Shown one piece after another: positions 25,356 to 33,702 of a stretch of DNA of 40,253 nucleotides. The translations under genes were made by a program, and so were the position numbers. The stretch is from positions 1-40,253 of the forward strand of contig JAUNEN010000021.1 of NCBI GenBank assembly GCA_030525525.1. The letters are read 5' to 3'. This DNA comes from Erysipelotrichaceae bacterium (lineage in GTDB: Bacteria; Bacillota_I; Bacilli_A; Erysipelotrichales; Erysipelotrichaceae). The notes below the pieces were generated by a model, which had not been told where the DNA came from, did no database searches, and was given only the letters and a program-made list of their open reading frames with translations. Every line of letters starts with the position of its first letter. The first letter of the stretch is position 1.

Positions 25356-26194
25356 TGAAGCACCTCATAGATTTTCCGCAGTTCATCAACAGACAGCTGC
25401 TGGGCTCTGCGGCCTTCTTCGATTCCCGCCTCTGCCAAAGCAGCCTTTGCCTTTTCAGAGTCATCGAGATATTCTCTCAGATTGTTGTAAATCGTTTTTC
25501 TTCTCTGTTTGAAACATCCTCTGACCAGATCAAAGAAGGATGTCAGTTCTTCTTTGGAGAGGGATGTATTCTTTCTGACAAACTGAATGATCACACTGTC
25601 CACGTTCGGGGAAGGATTGAAGCTTCTGCCCGGTACCGTGAAGAGCTTCTTCACATCAAACAGATACTGACCTTCCGCACTCAGTGCACTGTATTCACTG
25701 TCATTCGGTTTTGCCGCAAAGCGTTCGCCGACTTCCTTCTGCACCATGACCGTGATGCGTTCAATTTCCGGACATTCGAAGATCCTGAACAGAACCGGTG
25801 TCGTAATGTAATAAGGAAGATTTGCACATACAGATACACTTCCGTATGTTTCTTTCAGCTCTTTCACTTTTGCGTCAAAGTCACATTCAAGGAAGTCCTG
25901 AAGAAGGATTTCCACATTGTCATAATCCGAAAGGACATCATGAAGAACGGGAATCAGGTTTTCATCGATTTCATATGCGGTCACATGCTTTGAAACTTTG
26001 GCAAGCTGCTCGGTCAATCCTCCGATACCCGGTCCGATTTCAACGACAGCTCCTTCAGCTCCCGAAGCCTTTGCGCATCTTTCCACGATGATCGGATCCA
26101 CAAGAAAGTTCTGCCCGAAATTCTTCCGTGCCCTTAATCCGTATGTTTCCAGAATTTCCTTTGTTCTGGAAGGTGTGGATATCGCTTTCTTCAT
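25352..26194 (-). CDS. rsmA: 16S rRNA dimethyladenosine transferase
   Basis: A 280-residue SAM-dependent methyltransferase (KsgA) that dimethylates A1518 and A1519 near the 3' end of 16S rRNA. It has KNFGQNFLVDP, VVEIGPGIGGLTEQL (SAM motif I), YEIDENL and the catalytic NLPYYITTP. The C-terminal small helical domain is complete. It overlaps rnmV upstream and ispE downstream by ATGA, as is typical for this ribosome-maturation cluster. Confidence 0.96.
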   Translation of the reverse strand: MKKAISTPSRTKEILETYGLRARKNFGQNFLVDPIIVERCAKASGAEGAVVEIGPGIGGLTEQLAKVSKHVTAYEIDENLIPVLHDVLSDYDNVEILLQDFLECDFDAKVKELKETYGSVSVCANLPYYITTPVLFRIFECPEIERITVMVQKEVGERFAAKPNDSEYSALSAEGQYLFDVKKLFTVPGRSFNPSPNVDSVIIQFVRKNTSLSKEELTSFFDLVRGCFKQRRKTIYNNLREYLDDSEKAKAALAEAGIEEGRRAQQLSVDELRKIYEVLQ

Positions 26195-26724
26195 TGATCT
26201 AATACCTTTCGAAGTTCTTCTTTTGTTATACCCAGGCAGTTTAATCTCTTCAGCATTGTCTTCGCATTGCCGAACCCGATATGAAGCGCATTGCCTGCTT
26301 TTTCTCTCAATGCTGAACTGTTGTCTGTTCCGCTTAAACCAAGTTCATAGAGATCTTCATATGTAATGGTTTCGGCAGGCTTTTCTTCATAGATGATCAG
26401 ATTGGCCAAAGCTTCTTCGAGATCTTCTTTTTCTGCATGTTCGATACCGACTTTGCGGTCGGTTCTCGCCAGCTTCTTATCAATAAATGCATTTTCACAT
26501 CCCGGCACTGCCTGATTGATCGCATTCCTGATGCGGTTGCCGGGGGAGTCGGGATCGGTAAAGATGATGACCCCTCTTTTTTCTTTTGCACGTCTGATTC
26601 TTTCAATGACTTCTTCACCAAGGGATGTGCCGCCGGTTTCGATCGTGTCGCAGACAAAGAATTCTTTCAGCTTTGCGCTGTCATGTCTGCCTTCCACAAC
26701 GATCAATTGTCTGATCTGTTTCAT
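26191..26724 (-). CDS. rnmV: Ribonuclease M5
   Basis: A 177-residue TOPRIM-domain nuclease that matures 5S rRNA in Gram-positive bacteria. LIVVEGRHDSAKL has the catalytic Glu and FTDPDSPGNRIRN the DxD pair; the C-terminal half has GNALHIGFGNAKTMLKRLN. Length fits RNase M5. It overlaps tatD and rsmA by ATGA on each side. Its presence supports a Bacillota host. Confidence 0.95.
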   Translation of the reverse strand: MKQIRQLIVVEGRHDSAKLKEFFVCDTIETGGTSLGEEVIERIRRAKEKRGVIIFTDPDSPGNRIRNAINQAVPGCENAFIDKKLARTDRKVGIEHAEKEDLEEALANLIIYEEKPAETITYEDLYELGLSGTDNSSALREKAGNALHIGFGNAKTMLKRLNCLGITKEELRKVLDQ

Positions 26725-27503
26725 GCACGGTCCTCATGCAGGAAACGATTCCAGTTGTCATGAATCACATCAGCCATATAAGCTTCATCAACCCCTCTGA
26801 CTTCCGCCATCTTTCTGACAATGAGCGGAATATAGGAAGGCTCATTGCGTTTGCCGCGGTAGGGAGTGGGAGCCATATAAGGGCAGTCTGTTTCGGAAAG
26901 CAGATATCTTTCATCGATTGTGCTGCAGACTTCCACCGAGTGGCGGGCATTCTTGAATGTCAGCGCTCCGCCCAGGGCAATGTAATAGCCGAGTTTTGTA
27001 AACTCTTTTGCCATTTCCTTTGTGCCGGAAAAACAATGCAGAAGGCCTCTTGTGTGATGTGCTTTCATGATATCAAATGTATCCTGCATTGCATCACGGG
27101 AATGAACAAGAATCGGCTTATTGATCTCTTTTGCAAGCTCGATCTGTCTGATAAACACTTCCCTCTGAAGTGCTCTGACATCAGGATCTTTTTCCCAGTA
27201 GTAATCAAGACCGATTTCACCGACACAGCTGATCATAGGATCTTTGACTGTCTCTTTGAATTCTTCCCACATTTCATCAGTCAGATCACTGACATCTTCC
27301 GGGAAGATTCCGGCTGCCACCTGATATCTCTCGGGATCTTTCTTTGCGAACTCAATCGCCTTCATTGTTTCATCATGAGAAAGCGTGATGATCATGATCT
27401 GATCAACGCCTGCCTCCTCACATCTCTTCAGCATTTCTTCAAAATCATCCGCATACTGTTCGGCAAAGATATGCGCATGTGTATCTACATAATGGTTCAT
27501 CAT
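26721..27503 (-). CDS. tatD: TatD-family metal-dependent DNase
   Basis: A 260-residue TIM-barrel hydrolase. Metal-binding motifs are DTHAHI near the start, CVGEIGLDYYW, PILVHSRDA, LLHCFSG and SETDCPYMAPTPYRGKRNEP. TatD enzymes are Mg2+-dependent 3'-5' exonucleases linked to DNA repair or RNA turnover. It begins directly after the mnmE stop, in ...TAAATGATG, with its ribosome site in the last codons of mnmE. Confidence 0.95.
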   Translation of the reverse strand: MMNHYVDTHAHIFAEQYADDFEEMLKRCEEAGVDQIMIITLSHDETMKAIEFAKKDPERYQVAAGIFPEDVSDLTDEMWEEFKETVKDPMISCVGEIGLDYYWEKDPDVRALQREVFIRQIELAKEINKPILVHSRDAMQDTFDIMKAHHTRGLLHCFSGTKEMAKEFTKLGYYIALGGALTFKNARHSVEVCSTIDERYLLSETDCPYMAPTPYRGKRNEPSYIPLIVRKMAEVRGVDEAYMADVIHDNWNRFLHEDRA

Positions 27504-28829
27504 TTATTTCCCCAGACAGAATCTTGAGAAGATCTCATCAAGAAGATTTTCCCTGCCTGCCTTGCCTGTTATTTCTCTTAATGCTTCCCAGCTTTTCTGC
27601 AGATCAAGCGTGACAAGATCAAGCTCCATGCCTGCTTTTAATGCATTCACCGCATCCTTCATGGAGGCTTCCGCCTGAATCGCAAGGCCGGTCTGCCGTT
27701 CATTATTCAATGTGTCGCACTCTGCCGCAAACAATTCGTTCTCATATTTTTCACGGATTGCTTCGACCAGCGGCGCAATATCGCGGTTGATCGCAGAGAT
27801 TGAAAGAACATCCTTCATTTCGGCCTGATCGTTTTTGTTATAGACAATAATGCGCTGTCTGCCTTCGGTCATTTCCAGAAGCTTCTGATCTTCTTCATTG
27901 ATCTCTTTGCCTGCTTCCAGAACAAGAATGACAAGCTGTGCTTCATTCATCGCATCAATCGATCTCTGAATACCGATTTTCTCCACTTTGTCTTCACTGT
28001 CTCTGATCCCTGCAGTATCAATCAGATTGAGTGTGATTCCGCCGATTCTGACCGTGCCTTCGACAAGGTCTCTGGTTGTGCCGGCAATATCCGTCACAAT
28101 TGCTTTGTCTTCTTCAAGCATGGCATTGAGAAGTGAAGATTTGCCGACATTCGGTCTGCCGAGAATGACGGTTTTGATTCCTTCTCTGGCAATATGTGCT
28201 TTTTCAGCTGTTTCAATGATTTCATGAATCTCTCTGATCCACTTCTCACAGGAAGGAAGAATCTCTTCTTCTGTCAGCTGGTGTACATCATCGTATTCCG
28301 GATAATCAATGTTGACTTCGATATTGGCAATGATCTGTGTCAGCTCTTCTTCCAGCGGTGCAAGCAGCTTTGTGACAGCACCTTTGAGTGAATGCACTGC
28401 GCTTTTTGCATTGGTGGAATCCTTCGCATTGATCAGATCATTGACAGCTTCCGCCTGGGAAAGATCCATCTTGTCATTCAGGAATGCCCTCTCTGTAAAT
28501 TCACCGCGTCTGGCCGGCCGCACACCGCAGCCATAGACGAGAGACAGAATTCTTCTGGTGATATAAACACCGCCATGACATCCAAGCTCGATCACATCTT
28601 CACCGGTATATGACTTCGGCGCTCTGAAAACAGACACAAGAACTTCATCCACCGGTTCATTTCCGTCATAGACAGTCGCATAGTGAATGGTATATCCTTT
28701 CGCATTCATAAAATCCTTATGCGTCAGCTTTGAAACAGCATTCAATGCGTCATCTCCGGATATTCTGATTAAGGAAACAGCTCCCATGGCAGGTGCTGTG
28801 GCAATTGCCGCAATCGTATCTCTGAACAT
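27504..28829 (-). CDS. mnmE: tRNA modification GTPase MnmE
   Basis: A 441-residue GTPase that works with MnmG to modify U34 of certain tRNAs. It begins MFRDTIAAIATAPAMGAVSLIRISG, the typical N-terminal folate-binding domain, and has the G domain GRPNVGKSSLLNAM, DIAGTTRD and DTAGIR. It ends with CLGK, the catalytic C-x-G-K. The start at 28829 is chosen on homology and a GAGG site; the open frame upstream to 28934 overlaps the divergent helicase gene. It heads the run mnmE-tatD-rnmV-rsmA-ispE-glmU. Confidence 0.96.
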   Translation of the reverse strand: MFRDTIAAIATAPAMGAVSLIRISGDDALNAVSKLTHKDFMNAKGYTIHYATVYDGNEPVDEVLVSVFRAPKSYTGEDVIELGCHGGVYITRRILSLVYGCGVRPARRGEFTERAFLNDKMDLSQAEAVNDLINAKDSTNAKSAVHSLKGAVTKLLAPLEEELTQIIANIEVNIDYPEYDDVHQLTEEEILPSCEKWIREIHEIIETAEKAHIAREGIKTVILGRPNVGKSSLLNAMLEEDKAIVTDIAGTTRDLVEGTVRIGGITLNLIDTAGIRDSEDKVEKIGIQRSIDAMNEAQLVILVLEAGKEINEEDQKLLEMTEGRQRIIVYNKNDQAEMKDVLSISAINRDIAPLVEAIREKYENELFAAECDTLNNERQTGLAIQAEASMKDAVNALKAGMELDLVTLDLQKSWEALREITGKAGRENLLDEIFSRFCLGK

Positions 28830-28870
28830 TTTTCTTATCCTCGCTAAACAGTGTAACACAAGAAGGGCTG

Positions 28871-28885
28871 TGCTATGATACCGGT
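28871..28885 (+). promoter_or_regulatory. Extended -10 promoter predicted to give a leaderless helicase mRNA
   Basis: TGCTATGAT (TATGAT at 28874-28879) is an extended -10 box ending exactly six bases before the ATG at 28886, and there is no ribosome site. The same spacing is seen at the L,D-transpeptidase gene. On the other strand TGTTACACT lies in the same gap and could serve mnmE. Confidence 0.55.
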
Positions 28886-30250
28886 ATGGAAAAAACAGAT
28901 ATCCCCGAAACAATTCAGAAAGGCATGAAATCACTCGGTTATGATTCCCTTCTGCCTGTTCAGAAAGAGATCATACCTCATATTCTGAACAAAGAAAATC
29001 TGATCATTCAGGCAGAGACAGGTTCCGGAAAAACAGCTGCTTATCTGATTCCTGTTCTGACGATGATGAATCAGCTTTCTTCAACAACAGAAACACTGAT
29101 CATTGCCCCGACAAGAGAACTTGCCGTACAGATTCATAAGGAAGCTGCCGCACTGGGTGCATATAAGGGAATCCATTGTATTTCGGCAATCGGCGGACTT
29201 GATACAGATGCACAGATCAATGCATTGAAACACAGACCTCATCTCATATCGGCAACCCCGGGCAGACTCTGCGATCTGATCAGATCGGGAAGTGTCGATC
29301 TTTCTGCCCTTCAGACTCTGATCATTGATGAAGCAGATCAGATTTATTCAACCGGACAGATGGAAGAAATGAAATTCATTCTGGATCAGATGAATACGGT
29401 ACAGATAATTCTGGTGTCTGCGACACTGGATGAGAATGTGACTTCATTCATGAAAAATGAATATCAGAAACTGATCTTCCATTCGGAAAAAGAAGTGAAC
29501 CAGAATATCGATGAATATTATCTGCTGAGTGAAAACAAGGAAAAGACATTATACAGTCTGCTTGAACACGAACAGATTGAATCAGCTGTCATCTTTGTCA
29601 ATCACCGCAGCACTGTCAAAGAACTGAATGGAAAACTCAGAAAGAAGAATATCCTTTCGGCACCTTTTTCTTCGGACTATGACGAGAGGACAAGACTTAA
29701 AACAATGAAGGCTTTCCGGGAAGGAAATATCCGGATTCTTGTCGCAACCGATGCGATGGCAAGAGGAATCGATCTGCCGGGAATCTCTCATGTCATTCAC
29801 TTTGATCTACCGGTTGATCAGAATACATATATCCACCGCAGCGGCAGAAGCGGCCATCAGCAGAATGAAGGAATCACAATTTCACTGATCTCAAAACAGG
29901 AAATCACTTCTGAAACTGCATTGTTAATCATGAAGGATTCATCCGAATATGTGATTGATGAGACACAGATCAATGCTCTTTCTGTTCCTCTTCAGAAAGA
30001 AACAAGAGGAACGGATTTTACGTTTGTGATTCTCATCAGAGCAGGCAGAAATGACAAAATAAGGCCGAAGGATATTGTCGGTGCACTCACTTCCAGAATT
30101 CCGTTTGAAGAGATCGGCACAATCGAAATTCAGGACTCATACTCCCTCATCAGAATTCTCAATCATGATTCATCTGTTGTTGAAGAACTCAGAGATCTGA
30201 AAATCAAAGGGAAAAAGAGAAGAATTGAAGCTGCGAAGAATCAGTATTAA
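28886..30250 (+). CDS. DEAD-box RNA helicase, DbpA/YxiN-like
   Basis: A 454-residue helicase. Motifs in order: AETGSGKTAAY (I), APTRELA (Ia), TPGRL (Ib), DEAD (II), SAT (III), VATDAMARGIDLP (V) and HRSGRSGH (VI). The last residue of motif VI is His, where the family has the arginine finger (HRxGRxxR). Residues ~375-450 resemble the DbpA RNA-binding domain (TDFTFVILIRAGRNDKIRP, KGKKRRIEAAK), which targets hairpin 92 of 23S rRNA. It probably helps in large-subunit assembly, fitting the rRNA genes next door. The DbpA assignment rests on this tail and is moderately sure. Confidence 0.85.
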   Translation: MEKTDIPETIQKGMKSLGYDSLLPVQKEIIPHILNKENLIIQAETGSGKTAAYLIPVLTMMNQLSSTTETLIIAPTRELAVQIHKEAAALGAYKGIHCISAIGGLDTDAQINALKHRPHLISATPGRLCDLIRSGSVDLSALQTLIIDEADQIYSTGQMEEMKFILDQMNTVQIILVSATLDENVTSFMKNEYQKLIFHSEKEVNQNIDEYYLLSENKEKTLYSLLEHEQIESAVIFVNHRSTVKELNGKLRKKNILSAPFSSDYDERTRLKTMKAFREGNIRILVATDAMARGIDLPGISHVIHFDLPVDQNTYIHRSGRSGHQQNEGITISLISKQEITSETALLIMKDSSEYVIDETQINALSVPLQKETRGTDFTFVILIRAGRNDKIRPKDIVGALTSRIPFEEIGTIEIQDSYSLIRILNHDSSVVEELRDLKIKGKKRRIEAAKNQY

Positions 30251-30285
30251 CCAAAATACATTTCACAATTCTTTCATCAATTTCT

Positions 30286-30315
30286 ATTGACCGCCGGTCA
30301 ATCTGTATGTATATT
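30286..30315 (+). promoter_or_regulatory. Promoter of the flotillin operon with a TetR-like palindrome over the -35 box
   Basis: TTGACC (30287-30292) and TATATT (30310-30315) are exactly 17 bases apart, a strong sigma-A promoter. The -35 box is part of the perfect palindrome ATTGACC-GCC-GGTCAAT (30286-30302), whose form is like many TetR-family operators. The start point would be about 30322, right at the 5' end of the structured leader. No regulator gene lies next to it. Confidence 0.65.
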
Positions 30316-30321
30316 AATCTC

Positions 30322-30454
30322 AAGTGAGGGAGTAGCAGGCGACGCCGCATATCGCGGCTGATCGTCACCACGATGAAACCATCCGGTCAGCCTCAATCTG
30401 CAAGACTCACGAACAGTCAATCACTGTCCGTGAGACAAAACAATCGTTCAGTCA
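30322..30454 (+). ncRNA. yybP-ykoY-type (Mn2+) riboswitch in the flotillin operon leader
   Basis: P1 pairs GUGAG (30324-30328) with CUCAC (30406-30410). GGAGUAGC follows its 5' strand and GCAAGA precedes its 3' strand, as in the yybP-ykoY consensus as I remember it. Inside are GACG/CGUC with an inner CCGC/GCGG, then CGUCACCACG, a GAUG/CAUC hairpin and CCGG, again as in that class. The P1 3' strand also belongs to a 12-bp hairpin (30406-30417 with 30423-30434, one mismatch). When P1 forms, 30422-30433 is free to pair with 30452-30465 (12 bp, 2-base bulge), which destroys the terminator stem. Ligand binding should therefore switch transcription on, as known for Mn2+ riboswitches. Confidence 0.85.
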
Positions 30455-30482
30455 CGGGTACAGTGAAGCTGTATCCGTTTTT
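30455..30482 (+). terminator. Riboswitch-controlled intrinsic terminator
   Basis: CGGGTACAG (30455-30463) pairs with CTGTATCCG (30469-30477; one G-T pair) around a 5-base loop, followed by TTTTT. It lies 84 bases before the flotillin start, so it can only act as an attenuator. Its 5' arm is shared with the antiterminator helix. Confidence 0.85.
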
Positions 30483-30565
30483 CGTCAGATCGTACTATGA
30501 AGCCTGATGGCTGAAAATATGCGGCAGCACGGAAGGCTGTGAGATGAAACAATATGGAGGTTACC

Positions 30566-32023
30566 ATGGAAAAATTATTTGTTTACATCCCGATTTTCAT
30601 CATTCTCGTACTGGCTGTGATCATCCTGTTGACAGGTTATGTCAAAGCCTCTCCCGACAAAGCAGTCATCATTTCCGGCCTGAAGAAAACACCTCGTGTA
30701 TTGATCGGCCGGGCCGGACTGAAGATTCCTTATCTTGAAAAAGTCGACCATCTCTATCTGAATCAGATTTCCGTCGACATCAAGACAGATTCTTATATTC
30801 CGACCAACGACTTCATCAATGTCAAAGTCGATGCAATCGCAAAAGTCAGAATCGATACAAGTCCCGAAGGCATGTTGAAAGCGGAAAGAAACTTCCTGAA
30901 TAAAAAGCCTCAGGATATCGCTCTTGATCTGCAGGACTCCCTGCAGGGCAACATGCGTGAAATCATCGGCACACTGGATCTCAAGACAATCAACACCGAC
31001 CGTGATTCCTTCTCAGATCAGGTGATGGCAAAGGCAAGCAAGGACATGGAGAAGCTCGGTATCGAAATTCTCTCCTGCAACATCCAGAATGTCACCGATG
31101 AAAACGGACTGATCAACGATCTCGGTATGGACAACACAGCCAAGATCAAAAAAGACGCTGCGATCGCAAAAGCTGAAGCTGACAGAGACGTGGCAATCGC
31201 CAAGGCGGAAGCAGACAGAGCTGCCAATGACGCAAGAGTCGCTGCCCAGACAGAAATTGCCCGCAAGAACAATGAACTCAGCGTCCGGGAATCTGAACTG
31301 AAATCAATGTCCGATACCGCAAGAGCCCAGGCAGATGCGGCTTATGAAATCCAGAATCAGGAACAGCAGAAAGTCATTCAGACCGCAACCGTCAATGCAC
31401 AGATTGCAAGAGCGGAAAGAGAAGCAGAACTGAAACAGAAGGAAGTCAGTGTCAGACAGCAGGAACTGGCTGCCGCAATCGAAAAGAAAGCAGACGCTGA
31501 CAAATACGCTGCTGAAAAAGCTGCCGAAGCTGCCCTGATCAAAAAGCAGAAAGAAGCGGAAGCCGCCAGATTCACAGCCGAGCAGGAAGCTGCCGGTATC
31601 AAGGCAAAATATGAAGCAGAAGCTGCAGGTATTGCCGCAAAGGGTAAAGCGGAAGCAGAAGCCGCAAGACTCAAGGGTCTGGCTGAAGCAGAAGCGATGG
31701 AAAAGAAAGCAGAAGCCTACAAGAAGTACAATGGCGCTGCGATGGCAGAAATGATGATCAGAATCATGCCTCAGATGGCTGCTGAAATTGCAAAGCCTCT
31801 CTCCTCCATCGATAAGATCAATATCTATGGTTCAGGTAACAGCGAAGCAGGTGCTTCCCAGATCTCCGGTAATATGCCGGTCATTATGAAACAGGTATTT
31901 GATACAATGAGTGAAGCAACAGGTGTCGACTTTGCGGAAATCATGAAGGCAAATACATATGATGCCAAGGTCAACCGCAACATCCATCTGGACAGCTCAA
32001 ATGTTGCTTTGGAGGTAAAGTAA
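30566..32023 (+). CDS. floT: Flotillin-like SPFH membrane scaffold protein
   Basis: A 485-residue flotillin. A hydrophobic segment (~5-25, PIFIILVLAVIILLTGYV) inserts in the membrane. The SPFH/band-7 domain (~30-190) begins SPDKAVIISGLKKTPRVLIGRAGLK, and a long Ala/Glu/Lys-rich coiled coil (~195-395) with repeated KAEAD-like units follows. Flotillins organise membrane microdomains and affect fluidity, secretion and signalling. The start at 30566 is chosen because the ATG at 30554 is fused to the GGAGG ribosome site. No NfeD gene is near; the partner is a zinc-ribbon protein. Expression appears to be under a Mn2+ riboswitch. Confidence 0.92.
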   Translation: MEKLFVYIPIFIILVLAVIILLTGYVKASPDKAVIISGLKKTPRVLIGRAGLKIPYLEKVDHLYLNQISVDIKTDSYIPTNDFINVKVDAIAKVRIDTSPEGMLKAERNFLNKKPQDIALDLQDSLQGNMREIIGTLDLKTINTDRDSFSDQVMAKASKDMEKLGIEILSCNIQNVTDENGLINDLGMDNTAKIKKDAAIAKAEADRDVAIAKAEADRAANDARVAAQTEIARKNNELSVRESELKSMSDTARAQADAAYEIQNQEQQKVIQTATVNAQIARAEREAELKQKEVSVRQQELAAAIEKKADADKYAAEKAAEAALIKKQKEAEAARFTAEQEAAGIKAKYEAEAAGIAAKGKAEAEAARLKGLAEAEAMEKKAEAYKKYNGAAMAEMMIRIMPQMAAEIAKPLSSIDKINIYGSGNSEAGASQISGNMPVIMKQVFDTMSEATGVDFAEIMKANTYDAKVNRNIHLDSSNVALEVK

Positions 32024-32024
32024 G

Positions 32025-32240
32025 ATGAAAAACACAGGCGTCTGTCCCAAATGCGGACAATCCCGCATCATCCGGATCGAAGGCCAGGCAAGAGCGTACG
32101 GCGCAGGAAATAATATTCCTGTCGGCGTCACAATTTTCTCTTATGTGAAGGTTCCCCGCTACCTGTGTCTGAACTGCGGATATTCCGAAGAGTGGATTGA
32201 TCTTGAAGATCTTCCTGTCCTGGAAGAAAAATTCGGTTAA
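32025..32240 (+). CDS. Small zinc-ribbon protein coupled to the flotillin
   Basis: A 71-residue protein with two cysteine pairs, CPKCGQSRI (residues 7-15) and CLNCGYSEEW (~48-57), one zinc ribbon in which the two halves are separated by ~35 residues. It starts 1 base after the flotillin stop, and its GGAGG site lies within the last codons of the flotillin, so translation is coupled. The function is unknown. It may bind zinc or sense metal, which would be of interest given the Mn2+ riboswitch in front of the operon. Confidence 0.8.
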   Translation: MKNTGVCPKCGQSRIIRIEGQARAYGAGNNIPVGVTIFSYVKVPRYLCLNCGYSEEWIDLEDLPVLEEKFG

Positions 32241-32285
32241 CATGTATCAGAATGGAATAATCCGTTCTGAGTGATCAGATATGAA

Positions 32286-32331
32286 AACAGCAGGAATGCC
32301 ATCCAAACGGATCATTCCTGCTGTTCTTTTT
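32286..32331. terminator. Terminator of the flotillin operon, usable on both strands
   Basis: AACAGCAGGAATG (32286-32298) pairs perfectly with CATTCCTGCTGTT (32313-32325), with CTTTTT after it on the plus strand and TTTTC on the minus strand. It separates the operon from the convergent gene that ends at 32330. Confidence 0.9.
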
Positions 32332-32869
32332 AAACGGTGATACCGGCCCCGAGTTCTTTCAGTGTGCCCTGTCCCTTCGGTTCAATATTCTTCAGAAGAA
32401 TTCCCGGATTCTTCCGTTTCATGAATGCCGCAAACCGGGCAGTTTCATCTTTATCGATTGCCTGCGCATCAAATGTACCTTCGTCATTTGTGATGTGAAG
32501 GATCAGTCTTCTTCCTTTTTCTTCCAGTTCAAGAGAACGGATACCGGTTGTTTTCAGCTCTTTGATATTCAGACCGCAGCCTGCCAGCATTCTGTCTTCA
32601 AGAATGAATGATCTTTCAAGCATACCGCCCTTTTCATATTCATTCACATTCTCGGCATGGCGGAGAACAGAAGAAATTCTGAACTTGTTCCGGTAGTAGA
32701 AAAACATAATCACACCCAACAGAAGTGCCAGAGCAAACATCACAATCTTCAGATTCTGCGAATGATTCCTGTTCTGCACCCAGGCAACCGAGAATACAGC
32801 CAGAGCCAGAAGTGTCATCGGCATGCTGTAGACGATCGCAAGCCGTGACATGTAATAACGCTTAACCAT
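32330..32869 (-). CDS. Two-TM membrane protein of unknown function
   Basis: A 179-residue protein. Two hydrophobic segments (~13-30 and ~40-60) are followed by a soluble domain of ~115 residues that alternates strands and ends KELGAGITV; it resembles a PH-like or YcxB-like layout, but this is a guess. The ATG overlaps the esterase stop by one base (TAATG), so it is translationally coupled to it. It is the last gene of the pyruvate-kinase-like/esterase/membrane-protein operon. I do not recognise the family. Confidence 0.65.
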   Translation of the reverse strand: MVKRYYMSRLAIVYSMPMTLLALAVFSVAWVQNRNHSQNLKIVMFALALLLGVIMFFYYRNKFRISSVLRHAENVNEYEKGGMLERSFILEDRMLAGCGLNIKELKTTGIRSLELEEKGRRLILHITNDEGTFDAQAIDKDETARFAAFMKRKNPGILLKNIEPKGQGTLKELGAGITV

Positions 32870-33699
32870 TACACACCGACATTGCCGCTGGATTTGCCTG
32901 CTTCACCCTGCTCAAGAGGAAGCCAGGGAATGAATTTCATGATGCATTCCTGCCAGAAAATCCAGTCGTGCTTTCCTTTCCATTTGGACCATTTCACTTT
33001 GAAACCGAGCTCTTTGAGTTTCTTTGCATATTCTTCATTTGCAGGATACAAAGAGTCCTCCGTTCCGCAGGCCATCCAGATGACAGGCTTTTCTGCATCC
33101 TTCAGCTTTTCCGCCAGTGCATCATAATCATTGACACTGCCTTCATAGTCCTTTGCGTCTTTGAGATCGAACATCGTTTCGTAATTCTTCTTAGTCAGAA
33201 GATCAGTGACATTCTTATTCTTTGAATTGATGATGTTGTTTTTGATCAGAGCTGCCGAGAAGAGTCCGAGATAGCCGAACTTTTCAGGATGCTTCAGGCC
33301 GTTGACAATCGTTCCGAAGCCGCCCATGGACAGACCCGCCAGGAATGTATGTTCTCTGTCTGTATATACCGGGAATGTTCTTTCGATGAAATCCGGAAGT
33401 TCTTCAGAGATGAATGTGCCGTAGAGATCTCCGCTCTTTGTGGAATCGACATAGAATTTATTGTCTCCGGAAGGCATGACCACACAGAGATTGTATGTAT
33501 CAGCGAGTGCCTGAACGGTTGTGCCGCTGATCCAGTCTGTATAGTTGCCGAGAATTCCATGCAGAAGATACAGCACCGGGAATTTTGCAGGTGCTGCCAG
33601 CTGACCGAGATTTGTTCTCTTGTCTGTCGGGATAATCACATTGACTGTCGCTGTTCTCATCAGAGAGTTTGAATAGAAGTTGATTTCCATCTGTGCCAT
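32869..33699 (-). CDS. EstA-like alpha/beta-hydrolase esterase (third copy)
   Basis: A 276-residue esterase of the same family as those at 4304 and 5976. It shows YLLHGILGNYTDW, VVMPSGDNKFYVDS, GLSMGGFG with Ser124, CGTEDSLY with the acid residue and KHDWIFW with the His. The catalytic set is complete and no signal peptide is visible. GGAG lies within the end of the upstream gene, whose stop is only 3 bases before the ATG. Why a pyruvate-kinase homologue is paired with an esterase is unclear. Confidence 0.9.
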   Translation of the reverse strand: MAQMEINFYSNSLMRTATVNVIIPTDKRTNLGQLAAPAKFPVLYLLHGILGNYTDWISGTTVQALADTYNLCVVMPSGDNKFYVDSTKSGDLYGTFISEELPDFIERTFPVYTDREHTFLAGLSMGGFGTIVNGLKHPEKFGYLGLFSAALIKNNIINSKNKNVTDLLTKKNYETMFDLKDAKDYEGSVNDYDALAEKLKDAEKPVIWMACGTEDSLYPANEEYAKKLKELGFKVKWSKWKGKHDWIFWQECIMKFIPWLPLEQGEAGKSSGNVGV

Positions 33700-33702
33700 A
33701 GC

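Noticed and set aside
26736-27527. 263-codon plus-strand frame
   Set aside because: Antisense shadow of tatD, which has all metal motifs.
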